Source of the DNA: Unio delphinus
Taxonomy: Eukaryota; Mollusca; Bivalvia; Unionida; Unionidae
Direction of reading: 5' to 3'
Length of the DNA stretch: 64,000 nt
Assembly (NCBI GenBank): GCA_029339505.1
Contig: JAQISU010000179.1
Coordinates: 9,132,501-9,196,500, forward strand
Under the pieces are notes generated by a model. The model was not told the DNA's origin, did not search any database, and was given only the letters and a program-made list of their open reading frames with translations. This document shows, piece by piece, positions 52,312-63,830 of this stretch. The position numbers and the translations under genes were made by a program. Numbering within the stretch: position 1 is the stretch's first letter; the number at the start of each line of letters is the position of its first letter.

Positions 52312-52538
52312 AAAATGTGGAAGGTGCATGTAGTTGTTCCCTTGTTCGTCCGTTATTGCGTCCGTCCGACCTTTGTTGTTTGTCGTTAGGATCATCGAGT
52401 CCACATACGCATTTATTGTTGAAGTCGAATAACGTATATAAAATGTTACAGCTTCGCTAATTGCCAAAGGGAGTGATACTCTTATAGTTTTCCGGTCCAC
52501 GTCAAAATCTGATGGATGAATATTTCGTACAGCTAGTC
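52312..52538 (-). other. Candidate minus-strand exon abutting the hAT MITE
   Basis: The minus strand is open from about 52538 to the MITE edge at 52303, about 75 codons, with protein-like composition (segments IRVSLPLAISEAVTFYI and NAYVDSMILTTNNKGRTDAI) and an acceptor-like CACTGACTAG at its upstream edge. If the MITE and one target copy are ignored, the same frame stays open on the other side for about 24 codons (from MRTRVKKYIKPAKP), ending at about 51911. I recognise no domain. It may be an exon broken by the MITE, or chance. Confidence 0.25.
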
Positions 52539-53847
52539 AGTGAATGGCAAAAATCACGTGAAGTACAAGTGAATTTTGTGCTACTTTTGAAAATTAGAAT
52601 TACATGATTACAATAGCATACGTTAAACGGACACTGAGTATAAATAAGTCACACCCACCCACGTACGCACACACCTTTTGCATTATTTACAACGCGCTTA
52701 AGACGCATTACGTTTATACCTGATATCATGATATTTACTAGAACTTAGCTGATGTTAAACATTGAAAGCATGTATTGTGTACAGTTCCCATGGCATGACC
52801 ATTTTACTCTACGTTTTTCAAACCTTTCTTACCTTACAGATAATTCATCTATCTAGAAGAAAAAAAAATATTCCTTTTCAAGAAACATTTTTCAGTGAAC
52901 ACATCTATTATTCGTGCTAGTAATCAAATTATGCGCTAGATGTTCATTTCATTTTGTATTAAAATTTTCTCCAGGAATCAGATTTCGTCAAGAAAAACAA
53001 GCCGCTCTTTTTAACAAAACGTGCGGAAAGATATAAAGATATACCGGGTTATCTGCAATATTGAACAAATTCAATATAATCTGAATTGCAATCTCAGACA
53101 AAATTACTCTTTACCATAACTTTTTTACCCGGAATTTATTGATTTTAAATCGATTTTTAGATTGTAGTCTTCAATGAGTTTACCGCTTTAGTTCCATCAG
53201 TCAAAATATTAACAAGACTCCGTGGAATCTACCTCTTACAACAGACCTAGAGCAATTTTGATTTTAACTCGGTATTTAAAATTGATGTTGTGCAAACAGG
53301 CCAAATATACTTCAGGTATACATAAAACCAAATTTCGTCTAATTCATAATGAAATGATAGATTTGATTAGAAGTCTTCTTGATCTAACTGTTGCATCAAA
53401 TACACAAGGCGTATGACGATACATAAGGTTAAGCGCATTAAATGCTGTACAATCGTCACCGGGCGAGCTCTTATCTAGAAATCTACATAATGACACTTGA
53501 TGAGAAACTATGAATGAATTGGGAATTTATGAATAAAGAATCACAGTGCAATGTAAATGTGTGGTCCCTACCTATAGTGACAAGCAAACAAAGACAGGGG
53601 AGCGAGTTCTATCTAACGGTGACTAAATCAGGTATGCATCTGCTGATTCTAAAGATATCGTGTAGAGATAAGCAATATAGGTCACGCCGTGTTGAAAGAC
53701 GAGACATGAACGGTGATCTAAGATTGCATATTGGTGATCGACCTCGATATCTACACAAAAGTTAAACTAGTTATTCCGTTTTAAAATTGGGCATTTGTTG
53801 TAAACGCGATACAAATATTTGTGACTAAAACAGAAAAATGATAATTG
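52539..53847. other. Intergenic sequence, nothing recognised
   Basis: Unique sequence. Plus frames at 53222-53416 and 53514-53765 (64 and 83 codons) are non-repetitive but show no known motif. Confidence 0.4.
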
Positions 53848-54549
53848 TAACGTCTCTCATAGTAAGTGGAGTAGTTAATTGGATTTATCTACGTTTTCTA
53901 GGTAATGACCTCCCTCAATATTTTGACCCGATATGAGTGAAAGGATAGAATATCAACAGAGAACTGGGCAAGATTATGGGGAAGACATAATGGAATACGA
54001 ACCCCATTAGACAAGAAAAATAAATTTAATCAAACAAATTAATAGTGGTAATTTCAATTCAAACTTAAATGATTTAACAGCAGTGTCTAATTTGGATTAT
54101 TCTGTCATCATAACGAGTGGTGAAAAGAGCGCAATGACCACGACTGAATGCATCACCTTTATTTCGACCGTGTCCTAACGTTTCCTAATTCCTCGAGTCT
54201 TCCTCTTCTGACTGTCTCTTCCTTCTTGGACGTTCAAGAATTTACTCAAAACTCGTACCTCCCCCCTTTCGGACCTCACTCACCACTTCTCCTTTTCTTC
54301 TGGACTTCACTCGTCTTTCTCTTTTTTTTTTTCGGACTACGTCCTCGGATTGTCGATTCTCCCTCTCCCTCGGAAAACTGTTTCCTTTAAGGACACACTT
54401 ATCCCTAAATCGCTACATACCACTCCCTAGATGTCCCTAAAATTCCTTAGCTTACGTAACTTAAAACAAACTAGCTATTCAGACACTGCGTAAAGCCTAC
54501 CTACGGCAGTACCTTGCCATAAATTACCACGTGACTTCTCTATCGCAAA
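53848..54549 (+). repeat. Left arm of a long inverted repeat pair
   Basis: About 700 bp matching the reverse complement of 59748-60425 at an estimated 80-85 percent identity with small gaps. Shared blocks include CAACAGAGAACTGGGCAAGA, TTTAATCAAACAAATTAATA, CATAACGAGTGGTGAAAAGA and ATAAATTACCACGTGAC. The arm ends where a SINE-A fragment begins at 54550. A pyrimidine-rich centre (54180-54390) carries an 80-codon plus frame whose counterpart is also open in the other arm (FGPHS is shared); coding is doubtful. Confidence 0.88.
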
Positions 54550-54550
54550 G

Positions 54551-54658
54551 TATAATGTGACTGAGTGAGACATCATACATGTCTGCGGCAGACATCGTAG
54601 CGATATGACTGAAAAATTGTTAAAGCTACGTTAATAATCCTAAAAAAACAAACAAACA
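54551..54658 (+). mobile_element. SINE-A fragment at the inner end of the inverted repeat arm
   Basis: Starts ATAATGTGACTGAGTGAGAC inside the body, has ATGTCTGCGGCAGACATCGT with an internal deletion, and ends TTGTTAAAGCTACGTTAATA plus a (CAAA)n tail. 5'-truncated. Confidence 0.88.
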
Positions 54659-56057
54659 TTGTAGAAATGCTGTTCAAACTGAATCGAGCAGACGAAAAAA
54701 CACAAGGAAGGAACAAATTTGAAGGATAAAGCAGCGGCAAAATGTTTTTTGAGTAATTGATTTAAACATCTATATGCCATGTTTATTAAGGAAAGAAAAA
54801 GGGAGAAGGGAGGGGAGACTATAAAGAGATTCCGTGGCTTAATTCAGTAATTCATTGTCGCCGGCTATAATGCATAGTAATATGGAATTCAAATTATGTT
54901 ATTTCCCTACTGCACAACGGACATACACATCATAGTCAGGAAAAAGAAAACCACATGAAATTCACCTTTAAGTAGGTCACTATCGCACAAAGGACACACC
55001 CATGATACGCAGGGTAAAGTAATACCACATTTAATTCACCCTTAAGTAGGTCACTATTATACACAGGACATACACAGGACAGGCAAGGTAAGCATTACCA
55101 TAAGGATTTCATCTTGAGAACTGTACGTGTACGCATTAAAACCAAATCCCCTTAATTCCAGACACTATATAAGTTTGACCTAATCAACCGTGTCTGTAAA
55201 TAAGAAACATAATCTGCTGTCTCGTTTACTTTGATACTTTGAATCTGCTCCATGTAGATAACAAAATGGACGACTGGGGAAAAGCCATCTGTTCATCTGG
55301 CCTGATTTTCATGATTTATTTATGTGTTTGACTAATTTAAAAAAAAAAAACTCGTACATTAAAAGACGTGAACATCGTATTCAGAACTATCGATATGTCT
55401 CTAAAGTTCTTTTAACAATTTTTAGATCTTTTATGTGTATAGGACGGGACATTCAGTGCTTTCGCCAAACAGACTAAGAAAATCCCATTTTAGTTATCAA
55501 AATTGTCAGAATGGTTAGAGTACATGTATCTCCAACGTGACGACCAGCCACATCGTCGCACGCCTTGGGAGACAATCCTCTAAGCACTTGTATCGCCGTG
55601 GCTGTCAGTGTTGAGATGTCCTCCTCGTTTGTCATGCGTACGCATAAATACAAATACGTCATCAGCAGTACCATGTTAAAATCTCCTACATACTTATGCT
55701 ACTGTCCTTTATATAGATTCTTACGATACTGTGTTTGGAAGAGACATTTTGACTGGCTTCATTCTAACAGCTTAAACGTCATAATGGGTGACAATGCAGA
55801 GGAACGTTTACTCGTATTCGTTCATTGGTCCTGCAGGTTTGTTTATCTTCATTAGAAACTTAGAAACTTCTGTATTTTCAATGACGGTGATAAGTAGTGT
55901 TGCCGATAGTCGCTAATGGCTTTCCACGAGGGATCAAGCATTTCAGCCAGTATACTATAAGATCTGATTACTTTTGAATGCTTTGAAAATTAAAATCTGA
56001 TTCTAAAAATGGATTACAGAAAATCAGCATAGAATATAGCCTCTTTATGAAAGACCC

Positions 56058-56060
<3 letters not shown>
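54659..56060. other. Inter-arm sequence, nothing recognised
   Basis: Unique sequence inside the inverted repeat pair. A loosely repeated motif, (C)ACAGGACATACAC with AAGTAGGTCACTAT, occurs three times at about 54905-55090 at roughly 60-80 bp spacing. No transposase-like frame recognised; the overlapping 66- and 96-codon frames at 55474-55855 lack known motifs. Confidence 0.5.
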
Positions 56061-56153
<93 letters not shown>

Positions 56154-56182
56154 CACGCACACACACACACACACAGACACAC
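56061..56182. repeat. (AT)n followed by (CA)n
   Basis: About 44 AT units to 56149, then about 13 CA units with interruptions to 56182. Confidence 0.97.
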
Positions 56183-56322
56183 AAGTTTCATATTTTATAT
56201 TTATACAATTTACTACTTACCATAATATTTTCTGGGTCGATCATCACTGAAGTTTATCTTATAATGTTTTTGAAGTTGAATTTAGTTGTATGTATAGCTT
56301 GCACTTTTTATTTTTTTTAAAA

Positions 56323-56437
56323 TTTTTTATCTCATTTACATAAAACATTGAAGTGATGGTTAACTTACTGTTTCAGACTTTAACATTAGTCGTAAAATTA
56401 AGGTAGCTTCATTGTTTTATGTAAATGAGATAAAAAA
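56323..56437. repeat. Fold-back repeat, 31-bp arms
   Basis: Left arm 56323-56353 (TTTTTTATCTCATTTACATA...) and right arm 56407-56437 (...TATGTAAATGAGATAAAA) are inverted copies with one or two differences, around a 53-base loop. The right arm's A-run is the insertion point of the SINE-A at 56451. Confidence 0.85.
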
Positions 56438-56438
56438 A

Positions 56439-56776
56439 AAAGGTAGCTGGGACCGCTCCGGTGGCCTAGTGGTTAGAGCGTCCGCCGCTGAAGCGGGGGT
56501 TCGATCCCCGGCCGAGTCATACCAAAGACTTACAAAAATGGTACTAACAGCTGCCTCGCTTGACGTTCAGCATTAAGAGGTTAGTGTTAGGACTGGTCGG
56601 CCTGGTGTCAGGATAATGTGACTGGGTGGGACATCATGCTACATGTCTGCGGCATGATGCCCCAGTACTAGACATCACTGTAAACTGCCTCACTGCAGAC
56701 ATCGTAGCGATATGACTGAAAAATTGTTAAAGCTACGTTAAAAATCCTAATCAAACAAACAAACAAAGGTAGCTGG
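56439..56776 (+). mobile_element. SINE-A reference copy, full length with perfect target duplication
   Basis: Element 56451-56764 (314 bp). Head GACCGCTCCGGTGGCCTAGTGG contains box A TGGCCTAGTGG; box B is GGTTCGATCCC about 45 bp later. The body carries TTAGTGTTAGGACTGGTCGG, ATGTCTGCGGCATGATGCCC and CACTGCAGACATCGTAGCG; the 3' end is TTGTTAAAGCTACGTTAAAA, CCTAAT and (CAAA)n. AAAGGTAGCTGG occurs at both ends (56439-56450 and 56765-56776), a perfect 12-bp target duplication. Best preserved copy and the likely youngest. Confidence 0.97.
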
Positions 56777-59747
56777 ACACTCTTTCCGATTCTTGTGCTT
56801 TGTTGAATCATACGCTTTCCTCATACATGAGAGACGTTCACAACGAATTTAAAGGCTTTATTAACATGATCAAATATGTACAAAACACACAAATTTAGCC
56901 ACGCTATTTCCTCTCACCGTCAGCCCCAACTGCTGTGTCTGTTCAAGAGCCATTTGTTCTCAAGAGAACTCGCACTGAATATGAAAATTTATGAAACGCC
57001 AAAGCTCTCTGTGAAGTATCGAATTTTGGATAAGCATTGAACCTTAAAGTTAAATGTGCCGACCTGAATGATTTTATCATATTCGGACCAGAGGAATATA
57101 TTTGGAAGGGCCATTTCGACCTTTATTCTTAATTTGTCCCTTATTAGTGTTAAAACTTTAAAGGGGCCAGTGTTCCGATTCATTGAAATAGACGGAATAT
57201 TCTAAAACTGGTTTGAGAAGAGCCAGCCGAACTTCCGATCCGTGTTAAACAGACATTCTTCAAAGGGAAAAGTTATACAACCTTGTTTAGAGATTCTGAC
57301 TGACGACAAATGTTTGTCTTAGGAAATATTTTTTAGAAACCACTGTTTATGATTGGCCGATTAAAATTAAGGCATACACCTTGGAAATAATAGGCACTTA
57401 AAGTAACAACCTTGGTCGAAATTCTTTAGTCAGAAATTTCCTGAAAGAGAAGTTTGGCTCCGGGAGAAGCCTAAGATGGAATAGTGCTTTCCCTGCTGAA
57501 CATTGGAGGGACCAGGTGTATATCTTACGACAAAGACATGGTTTAGTTACTGGATTCACAAAGTCTAAAGTTAACAGCATTGCGGTACGCAATTTTAATT
57601 TCACATAATTGTCAAGTGCCAAATTTTTCGTCAGTGAAATTCAGTGATTAATTCGTAGTCTAGCCGACAATTAATTATCTTGGAGTAGAGTTTGGAACGA
57701 AAAGAATGTTAGTTTACCCCGGTTAGACTGTTACAATATTTAGAGTGAAAACGGACTGGGTGTTTGACACGCTTAAAAATACGAATTTTTCACGTACAAG
57801 CTGACAAAGTGATTTGAAACAAATGATAGGGTGATAAGGTGGCAATTTTGTCATCTTGATAGACGGTTTTCAAAAGGTCCGCAAGAATAGCATTTATTCC
57901 GATTGGGCGAATGTATAGAAAAGGGGGGTGGGGTGTCGAAATACAGAATCGGGGAAATATATACTACGTATCAAACGAGGTTAGTCAGTCTGAAAATTTC
58001 TCTGCAAGAGAAACTGCTACCAAGACTCCGACCGACGACGTCGTAAAATTGTGGTTCCGGGAAACTGAATGTGGAACGATTGTAAGACGCCAAAAACACA
58101 AGGTATTTAACTCAAATTCACCTTTATCATGATGTAATGTGTATGCTGTTTATCTTTGTCATAGATGCATAATGTATCGATACTACGATACAAATAGTTC
58201 AGTATTACATTGATTTAATAACGTACTTTGATATGTTTCTTTGTTACAGATGCATGATGTGTTCATAGTTTTGTATGGATAGTCGGTTTTACAGTGATTG
58301 AATAATGTATTTTGAATTCTGAATTTGCCTTTTTTCCCTTATATACTTAGGTAGGTAAACGGGTGGTGTAGAAAACCCGCCGTGTACATTTATGATTGGA
58401 AAGTGTTACATTAATTTGAATTTATCATATTAGTAAATATGGATTGTGTGTTATGATATATTGCCTAACTTTACGTAATGATTTACGGGAATATATGACT
58501 TTCCCGAATTCTGATGTCGATCATTAGCAGTATAGCTCTATTGATCTGAAGACTTGTATAGTATTTGTTAGCCGTATAAATGATAACACTGATAGTAAGA
58601 TCTGATTTTTCGAACCTGAAAAACGGACTTACTATCTCAACTCTGAAAGTAACGAGATACTTAGGGCGTTTTATCCTTTTCTTTACAAGGAAAAATAGTT
58701 TGTTTGAAGTAATAGTGAGGAAGTCGGAATTCAGAGACGGAAAAACAAGTTGGAGGATAGAGTTGTGTAATCCCGCTTACAATCAAGGGCAAGCAAGTCA
58801 AGACGAACGCAGAAGAGAAAAAGAGAGAACCAGTCGTCGAACAAGGTCATTTTTTAATCACCCAACAGTCCAATGTTAAATGAACATTCGATTCCATGAT
58901 GAAATTTACTCTCAGTATTACCGGCTAACTTCATTTATTTTTATTAGAGTTTGGGATTTTTATGAATGTATCCATTATTTTAAAGCTTCAGTTTATGTAG
59001 TTCTGAACTAAGTGCATTCAGAAAGAAAGAAATTGTAATTCACAGTGTCATTCTTTTCTTAATTGTATTTTTGATTAAATTCATATTTTATCTTTACGTG
59101 GGCTCGTGTGTTGTCTTGTTCAAAGTATCATCTCAGATTACTATATCCATTGACCGAGCATATTACACCGTAGAGATCATCTTCTAGATAACGATAATTA
59201 GTGGGAGGCGGTCTTCAAGTGTTGTTTTTCCAAGTTGCGCAATACCTCTGACCAGGCCTTGTGCAATATAGTACTAATAACACTTTGATAACCGGCAGCG
59301 CACCCATTACAATAATCTTTTTCGTTTTTTGTTTTGTTTCTTGTTTGCAACTTGCTGATATGCCTAGGTTCCATATTATGTATCGTTTGTTCAATTTCAT
59401 GGAAATGTGTTGATTGATGCTAGAGTTGTTATGCAATTTATCTTATTCAACTTCCTGGAAATGTATTGATGCTAGAGTTTCTATGTAATTTATCTTTCAA
59501 TTTAAGAGTTATTAGTTCATTAGCAGAATTGATTGAATGCGATCCAAATGTTCATATGTGCAAGATTTATAGGGTTATATGAATAACTAAAATAATTTCC
59601 CTTTTCTGTTAGGACGATCTGATTATCGTGAGTTAACGATACTGCCTACTATATATGCTTTTGTAATGTTTAAACAAACTGGAAGTGAGTAAGAATCTGT
59701 GAATGCTATGCAGTAGTAATCGAACATGTAGTAGCATACGGTAAATT
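56777..59747. other. Inter-arm sequence with weak coding hints
   Basis: Unique sequence inside the inverted repeat pair. On the plus strand a frame without ATG is open at about 57398-57607 (segment WRDQVYILRQRHGLVTGF), and ATG frames lie at 57911-58132 (73 codons) and 58580-58879 (99 codons, basic C-terminus RRREKERTSRRTR). Minus frames at 56989-57183 and 57398-57622 overlap. None is recognisable as a transposase or other family. At 58141-58320 a unit of about 90 bp containing AGATGCATAATGT and AGATGCATGATGT is doubled and diverged. Confidence 0.4.
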
Positions 59748-60425
59748 TGCGATAGAGAGGTCACGTGGTAATTTATAGCAAGGTACTACCGTAGGTAGGC
59801 TTTATGAATAGCTAGTGTGTTTTAAGTAACGTAAGTGAAGGAATTTTATTTACATCTAGAATGTGGTACATATAGCGATTTAAAGATAATTTTGTCCTTT
59901 AAGGAAACAGTTTTTCGAGGGGGAGATGACTCGACAGTCCGGAGACCCGAACAAAAGAAAGAAAAGGGAGAAGTGACGAGTGAGGTCCGAAAGGGGATAG
60001 TGACGAGTAGAGAGTAAAATCTAGGAGACCCAAGAAGGACGAGGCAGTCGGAAAGGGAAGACTCGAGGAAATGAGAAACGTTATAACAGTCGAGGGGAAG
60101 GTGATGCAATCAGTCGTGGACATCGCGCTCTTTTCACCACTCGTTATGATGATGCAATAAATCCATACTAGACACTGCTAATATATCATGTTGATATCAT
60201 TTAAGTTGAATTGAAATAACCACTATTAATTTGTTTGATTAAATTTTTTATTTGTATTGTCAAACGGGGCTCGTATTGCATTATTCTTACCAATAATCTT
60301 GCCCAGTTCTCTGTTGGTGTTCTATCTTTCACTCACACCAAGTCATACTATTGATGGAGGTCATTCCCTAGAAAACATAGCTAAATCCAAATAAAACCGC
60401 ACATACTACGGGGGAGTCGTTTTAC
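59748..60425 (-). repeat. Right arm of a long inverted repeat pair
   Basis: Reverse-complement partner of 53848-54549. The match runs from GCGATAGAGAGGTCACGTGG (inner end) to about CGTTTTAC at 60425 (outer end). The arms are separated by about 5.2 kb. Its minus-strand frames (87 and 74 codons at 59846-60123) correspond to the frame in the left arm. Confidence 0.88.
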
Positions 60426-60728
60426 GCTGTCTGAAGATACAAATGACCACTTACATGAAGTGTAATCTTGTTTATATAAATCTTGTTTATATAGGTGCGT
60501 TTGTCCTTATACGATGTGCAAGTTTGTTTGTATTATATGCGGTACTTTCGCCCTGAAATGATGCGCACTCTTCTTTAAGTTATGTACTTTTGTTGTTATG
60601 TCATGTAGTAAAACTAAAAGCCTTATATTTCGTCGAAACTCGTATTATTCGGTACTAACTTTATCATGAAGAAAGGAAACAGTACTTATGTGTCAGTGGT
60701 TCTTATAAGTGTCATCAAAGTAATTTGG
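60426..60728. other. Intergenic sequence, nothing recognised
   Basis: Unique sequence with a short doublet, TCTTGTTTATATA, at about 60467-60494. Confidence 0.5.
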
Positions 60729-60957
60729 ATATTTAACGTAGCTTTAACAATGTTCCAGTCATATCGGTACGATGTCTGCAATGTGACAGTTTATATCCTG
60801 ACACCAGTCCCAACACTAACCTCTTAATGCTGAGCGCCAAGCGAGGCAGCTGTTAGTACCATTTTTGTAAGTCTTCGGTATGACTCGTTAGGGGATCAAA
60901 CTCACGACCTCCCACATCCAAAGCGGACGCTCTAACCACTAGGCCACTGGAGCGGTT
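60729..60957 (-). mobile_element. SINE-A copy, minus strand, internal deletion
   Basis: Minus-strand head GAACCGCTCCAGTGGCCTAGTGG with box B-like GAGTTTGATCCCC, body to GTGTTGGGACTGGTGTC, then a deletion of about 90 bp, and 3' end ATTGTTAAAGCTACGTTAAA without a clear tail. The 77-codon minus frame starting upstream is mostly SINE translation. Confidence 0.9.
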
Positions 60958-63611
60958 CATCAAACTGCGATCAAAACAATTAATAATGTAAGCATTGTAA
61001 TTTCTGTGGAGCAGGATTTGTCTTATTGTTGTTTCACCACAATGTCGGAACTCATACCGATAAGTCGAGTGTTTCGTCAATGACATCCGGGAAGTCCCAT
61101 TTACTGAGGTTTCATTGCCTCATTCTTCAATACATACTTTCTGAAACAGAGAGGGTCATATTGACATTTTTTTGGAAAGCTATCACTGCCAAAATAGTGA
61201 AATACATACAAATACGTAACTTCCAAATGAATAAAGAAAAACTGAAATAAAATAAGAATAATTTTAAAATAAAAATATTCAAGCTCAGGCTATTAATAAT
61301 ATCAATTCGAATGTTTCATCAATGACATCCGAGAGGATAAATTGACTGAGGTTACATTGCCACATTCGTCAATATAAATAGTAATTTATGAGAACCAAAT
61401 TATGTGACATAAAGTAGTTTGCACATCAAATAATGACAAAAGCACCACATAATAGGGCATATATAGAATTTTGAGCATAATAAAAACTACACTATACGTA
61501 GTTTATTACTGAAATTTGGACATCCTGCTTTGCCGGGTTGCATTATGGGATCCCATGATATGTTTTCTTATATACGAGTTTCTTTGAATTGGTTTTGGTA
61601 TTTGACTATCTTTCTCAGTTTCGTACAAGAAAGGTTGATCAAAATAAGTGAATGATATACGTGTCAAGACGATATAAAAATAACGGCGTGCAAGACCATA
61701 CTGGACTGTCCCTTTAACATTATATTGAAAGAAATGTTGAATTTATTAGGAGAATGGTCTGTCCATCATGCAAAATAAAAAGAGTAATGTGTACATGGAA
61801 AGAATCTATTTTTAGTTATGCTATCATTTCCCCTTTCCGTTTCCTGTTCTTGCGAAACTAAGGCGGAAAAAAGAAAAGAGGGTCAGTGAAATCGCGCAAA
61901 ATATGAGTGCAAAAACAAAAGACATTATTGAAATAGAAAATAATAAATTGCTTGAAATACAGTTGATTTTGACTTCTCCATAGCCATGTTGAATCTTAAA
62001 TGTATATCACAATGCCTGCGCATCGGACACTGTCCGATGTATGACACTCGTTATTATGATTGTTAACTAGAGTGGAAGGCCGTACGTGAGCAAAAGTGAG
62101 TGATCGAGCATAGTATCACAGATATATGTCCAGCAATCATATCAGCTTTGGCAAAATACGCCAGAAACTCGGGCGTACGTTGAGACACTTGATTGTATTC
62201 TATTGTTTATGTTTATATTTATAAATGCCAGAAGTGAAATATATGTATGTATCATTCTTAGCATTTACATGCAGCTTGGTTTTCAAGACAGCGTTGCGAG
62301 TGTACTTTTGCATTTATCGCTCCTGTTCATGCCCATAACCAGGAAATTGTGGTTGTAAGGACCTACTTATTTTTTCTGCTCACAGTGACCATGAAATTAG
62401 TTTTGGATTATTTACCGGAAAAGCAGGCGTTATAGGATTGACATATTTTCCTGTTGCATCACTCTTAACACAAACGTGCACATTTTTAAAAATGATACTC
62501 GAAACTAGAGTTATAATATCGATTAATTTCATGAATGAGAAACACGGTAGCAACTCTTATTACAGGCTGTAATTCATTCTCTTCCTCTCTTGGACAATTC
62601 TTAACTACCAGTGACATTTTTGTTTGTCTGTCATATTTTCCTCATTTATCAATGGAAGTTCTAAGTCGACGCGATGCATTTGCCGAGGGAGCTATTGCTG
62701 CAGTATTTTCGTTTAGGTTCCGCTAAACAGTTTCGTACTTTACACAGGGAATTTATTTTCTCAAGAAAAAGAATGACCCAGATTTTCTTCACGAGCTTAT
62801 CCTCGTTATGGATAAAGGACGTTGTATATGTAAGGCATCGTTCAATAATTTTTCATTCTCTTTATTTTGTTATATGATTTAAGGTATAATTTGGGTTTGA
62901 GAGTACGCAACATGGCTTTACTTCAGATGTACATCTTTGAAATGAGTGCAAGCTCCGCTTTGTCTGTTTCACTTCCGGAACTAAGGTAATTTGGAATTTA
63001 AAAACAAATGCAGACGACGTTTCTTAAAACGTTTTTGATATTCTGTAATTCATTTATTGCACTTACATACAATTACTTTACCCTGTTTTAATAATTGCTA
63101 ATGTTAATGTAAATTGACCCAGTTCAAGTTCATTTCATGAGTGCATGGGAACAGCCATTTTGACCAGATGTCTGTTTTAGTAGAGCATTGTTTCCTAATT
63201 ACCTCATATAACGAAATGTCAGTCAGTGTATGAAAGTTGCATAAAGGTATGCCAACATTCTCTCCAATATACCTGATGCAAATTCACCTCTACCCTGCTT
63301 TCATAAGCACATACTAATTGTCGAGCGGAAACTTATAGGAATATTCTACAATAGTTTTGATAACATTAGTTGATAAAGACAACGAGGATTTCCAATGTCC
63401 AGAATACGGTCATGAGATCAGGTTGAGATGCGTTTATTTCTATATGAAGTATATGGACATTTACTTTAAAATAAATACCTACTTCTATCAACATAGTCAC
63501 GAACAAGGAACCCTAAATTAGCTTTCAAACGCAGAGTTAGAATACTAGAACGATAACTATTAAAATAAAAGATAAACAAAAATAAAACAGTCATCAGCTG
63601 AATCTCAAAGG
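60958..63611. other. Intergenic sequence with a diverged duplication
   Basis: A segment of about 72 bp at 61064-61135 (TCGTCAATGACATCCGGGAAG...) recurs at 61307-61378 (TCATCAATGACATCCGAGAGG...), 243 bp apart. Otherwise unique; frames of 60 to 74 codons show no known motif. Confidence 0.55.
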
Positions 63612-63830
63612 TTACATAACGCCAGAAGGTGTTTGCTTCGGCAAATTGCATTTTATAAAAGAACAGAGAAAAGCACCATTATCACACATTCTTTGTACAT
63701 CTGGATTTTCTGGTTTGAGATAAGCATTTTCAAAATCGTACTTTAAAGCTACTAAATTACTTAACAGCTTCTCATATCGCACTGTTGCTCTCATACGGTG
63801 ATCACTTGCAAAAGTTTGAACCATTCTAGG
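63612..63830 (-). CDS. Candidate exon or gene fragment near the right edge, unknown function
   Basis: A minus-strand frame of 84 codons is open from 63866 and ends with a stop at 63612-63614. A good acceptor, CTTTTTCCTAG, lies at about 63830, followed at once by an ATG (63828-63826). From there it reads Met-Val-Gln-Thr-Phe, then a protein-like mix including RYEKLLSNLVALKYDFENAY and a Cys-containing C-terminus (RMCDNGAFLCSFIKC). Further right, at about 64000-63925, another minus frame starts KLSANSKDPFNRRFLVKFGL and stops, which could belong to the same gene or a decayed element. No domain was recognised and the gene, if any, runs out of the window. Confidence 0.28.
   Translation of the reverse strand, partial: PRMVQTFASDHRMRATVRYEKLLSNLVALKYDFENAYLKPENPDVQRMCDNGAFLCSFIKCNLPKQTPSGVM

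Noticed and set aside
61530..61560. TGCATTATGGGA resembling a ZNF143/Staf promoter site
   Set aside because: A single short match without a TATA box, PSE or recognisable snRNA or first exon next to it.
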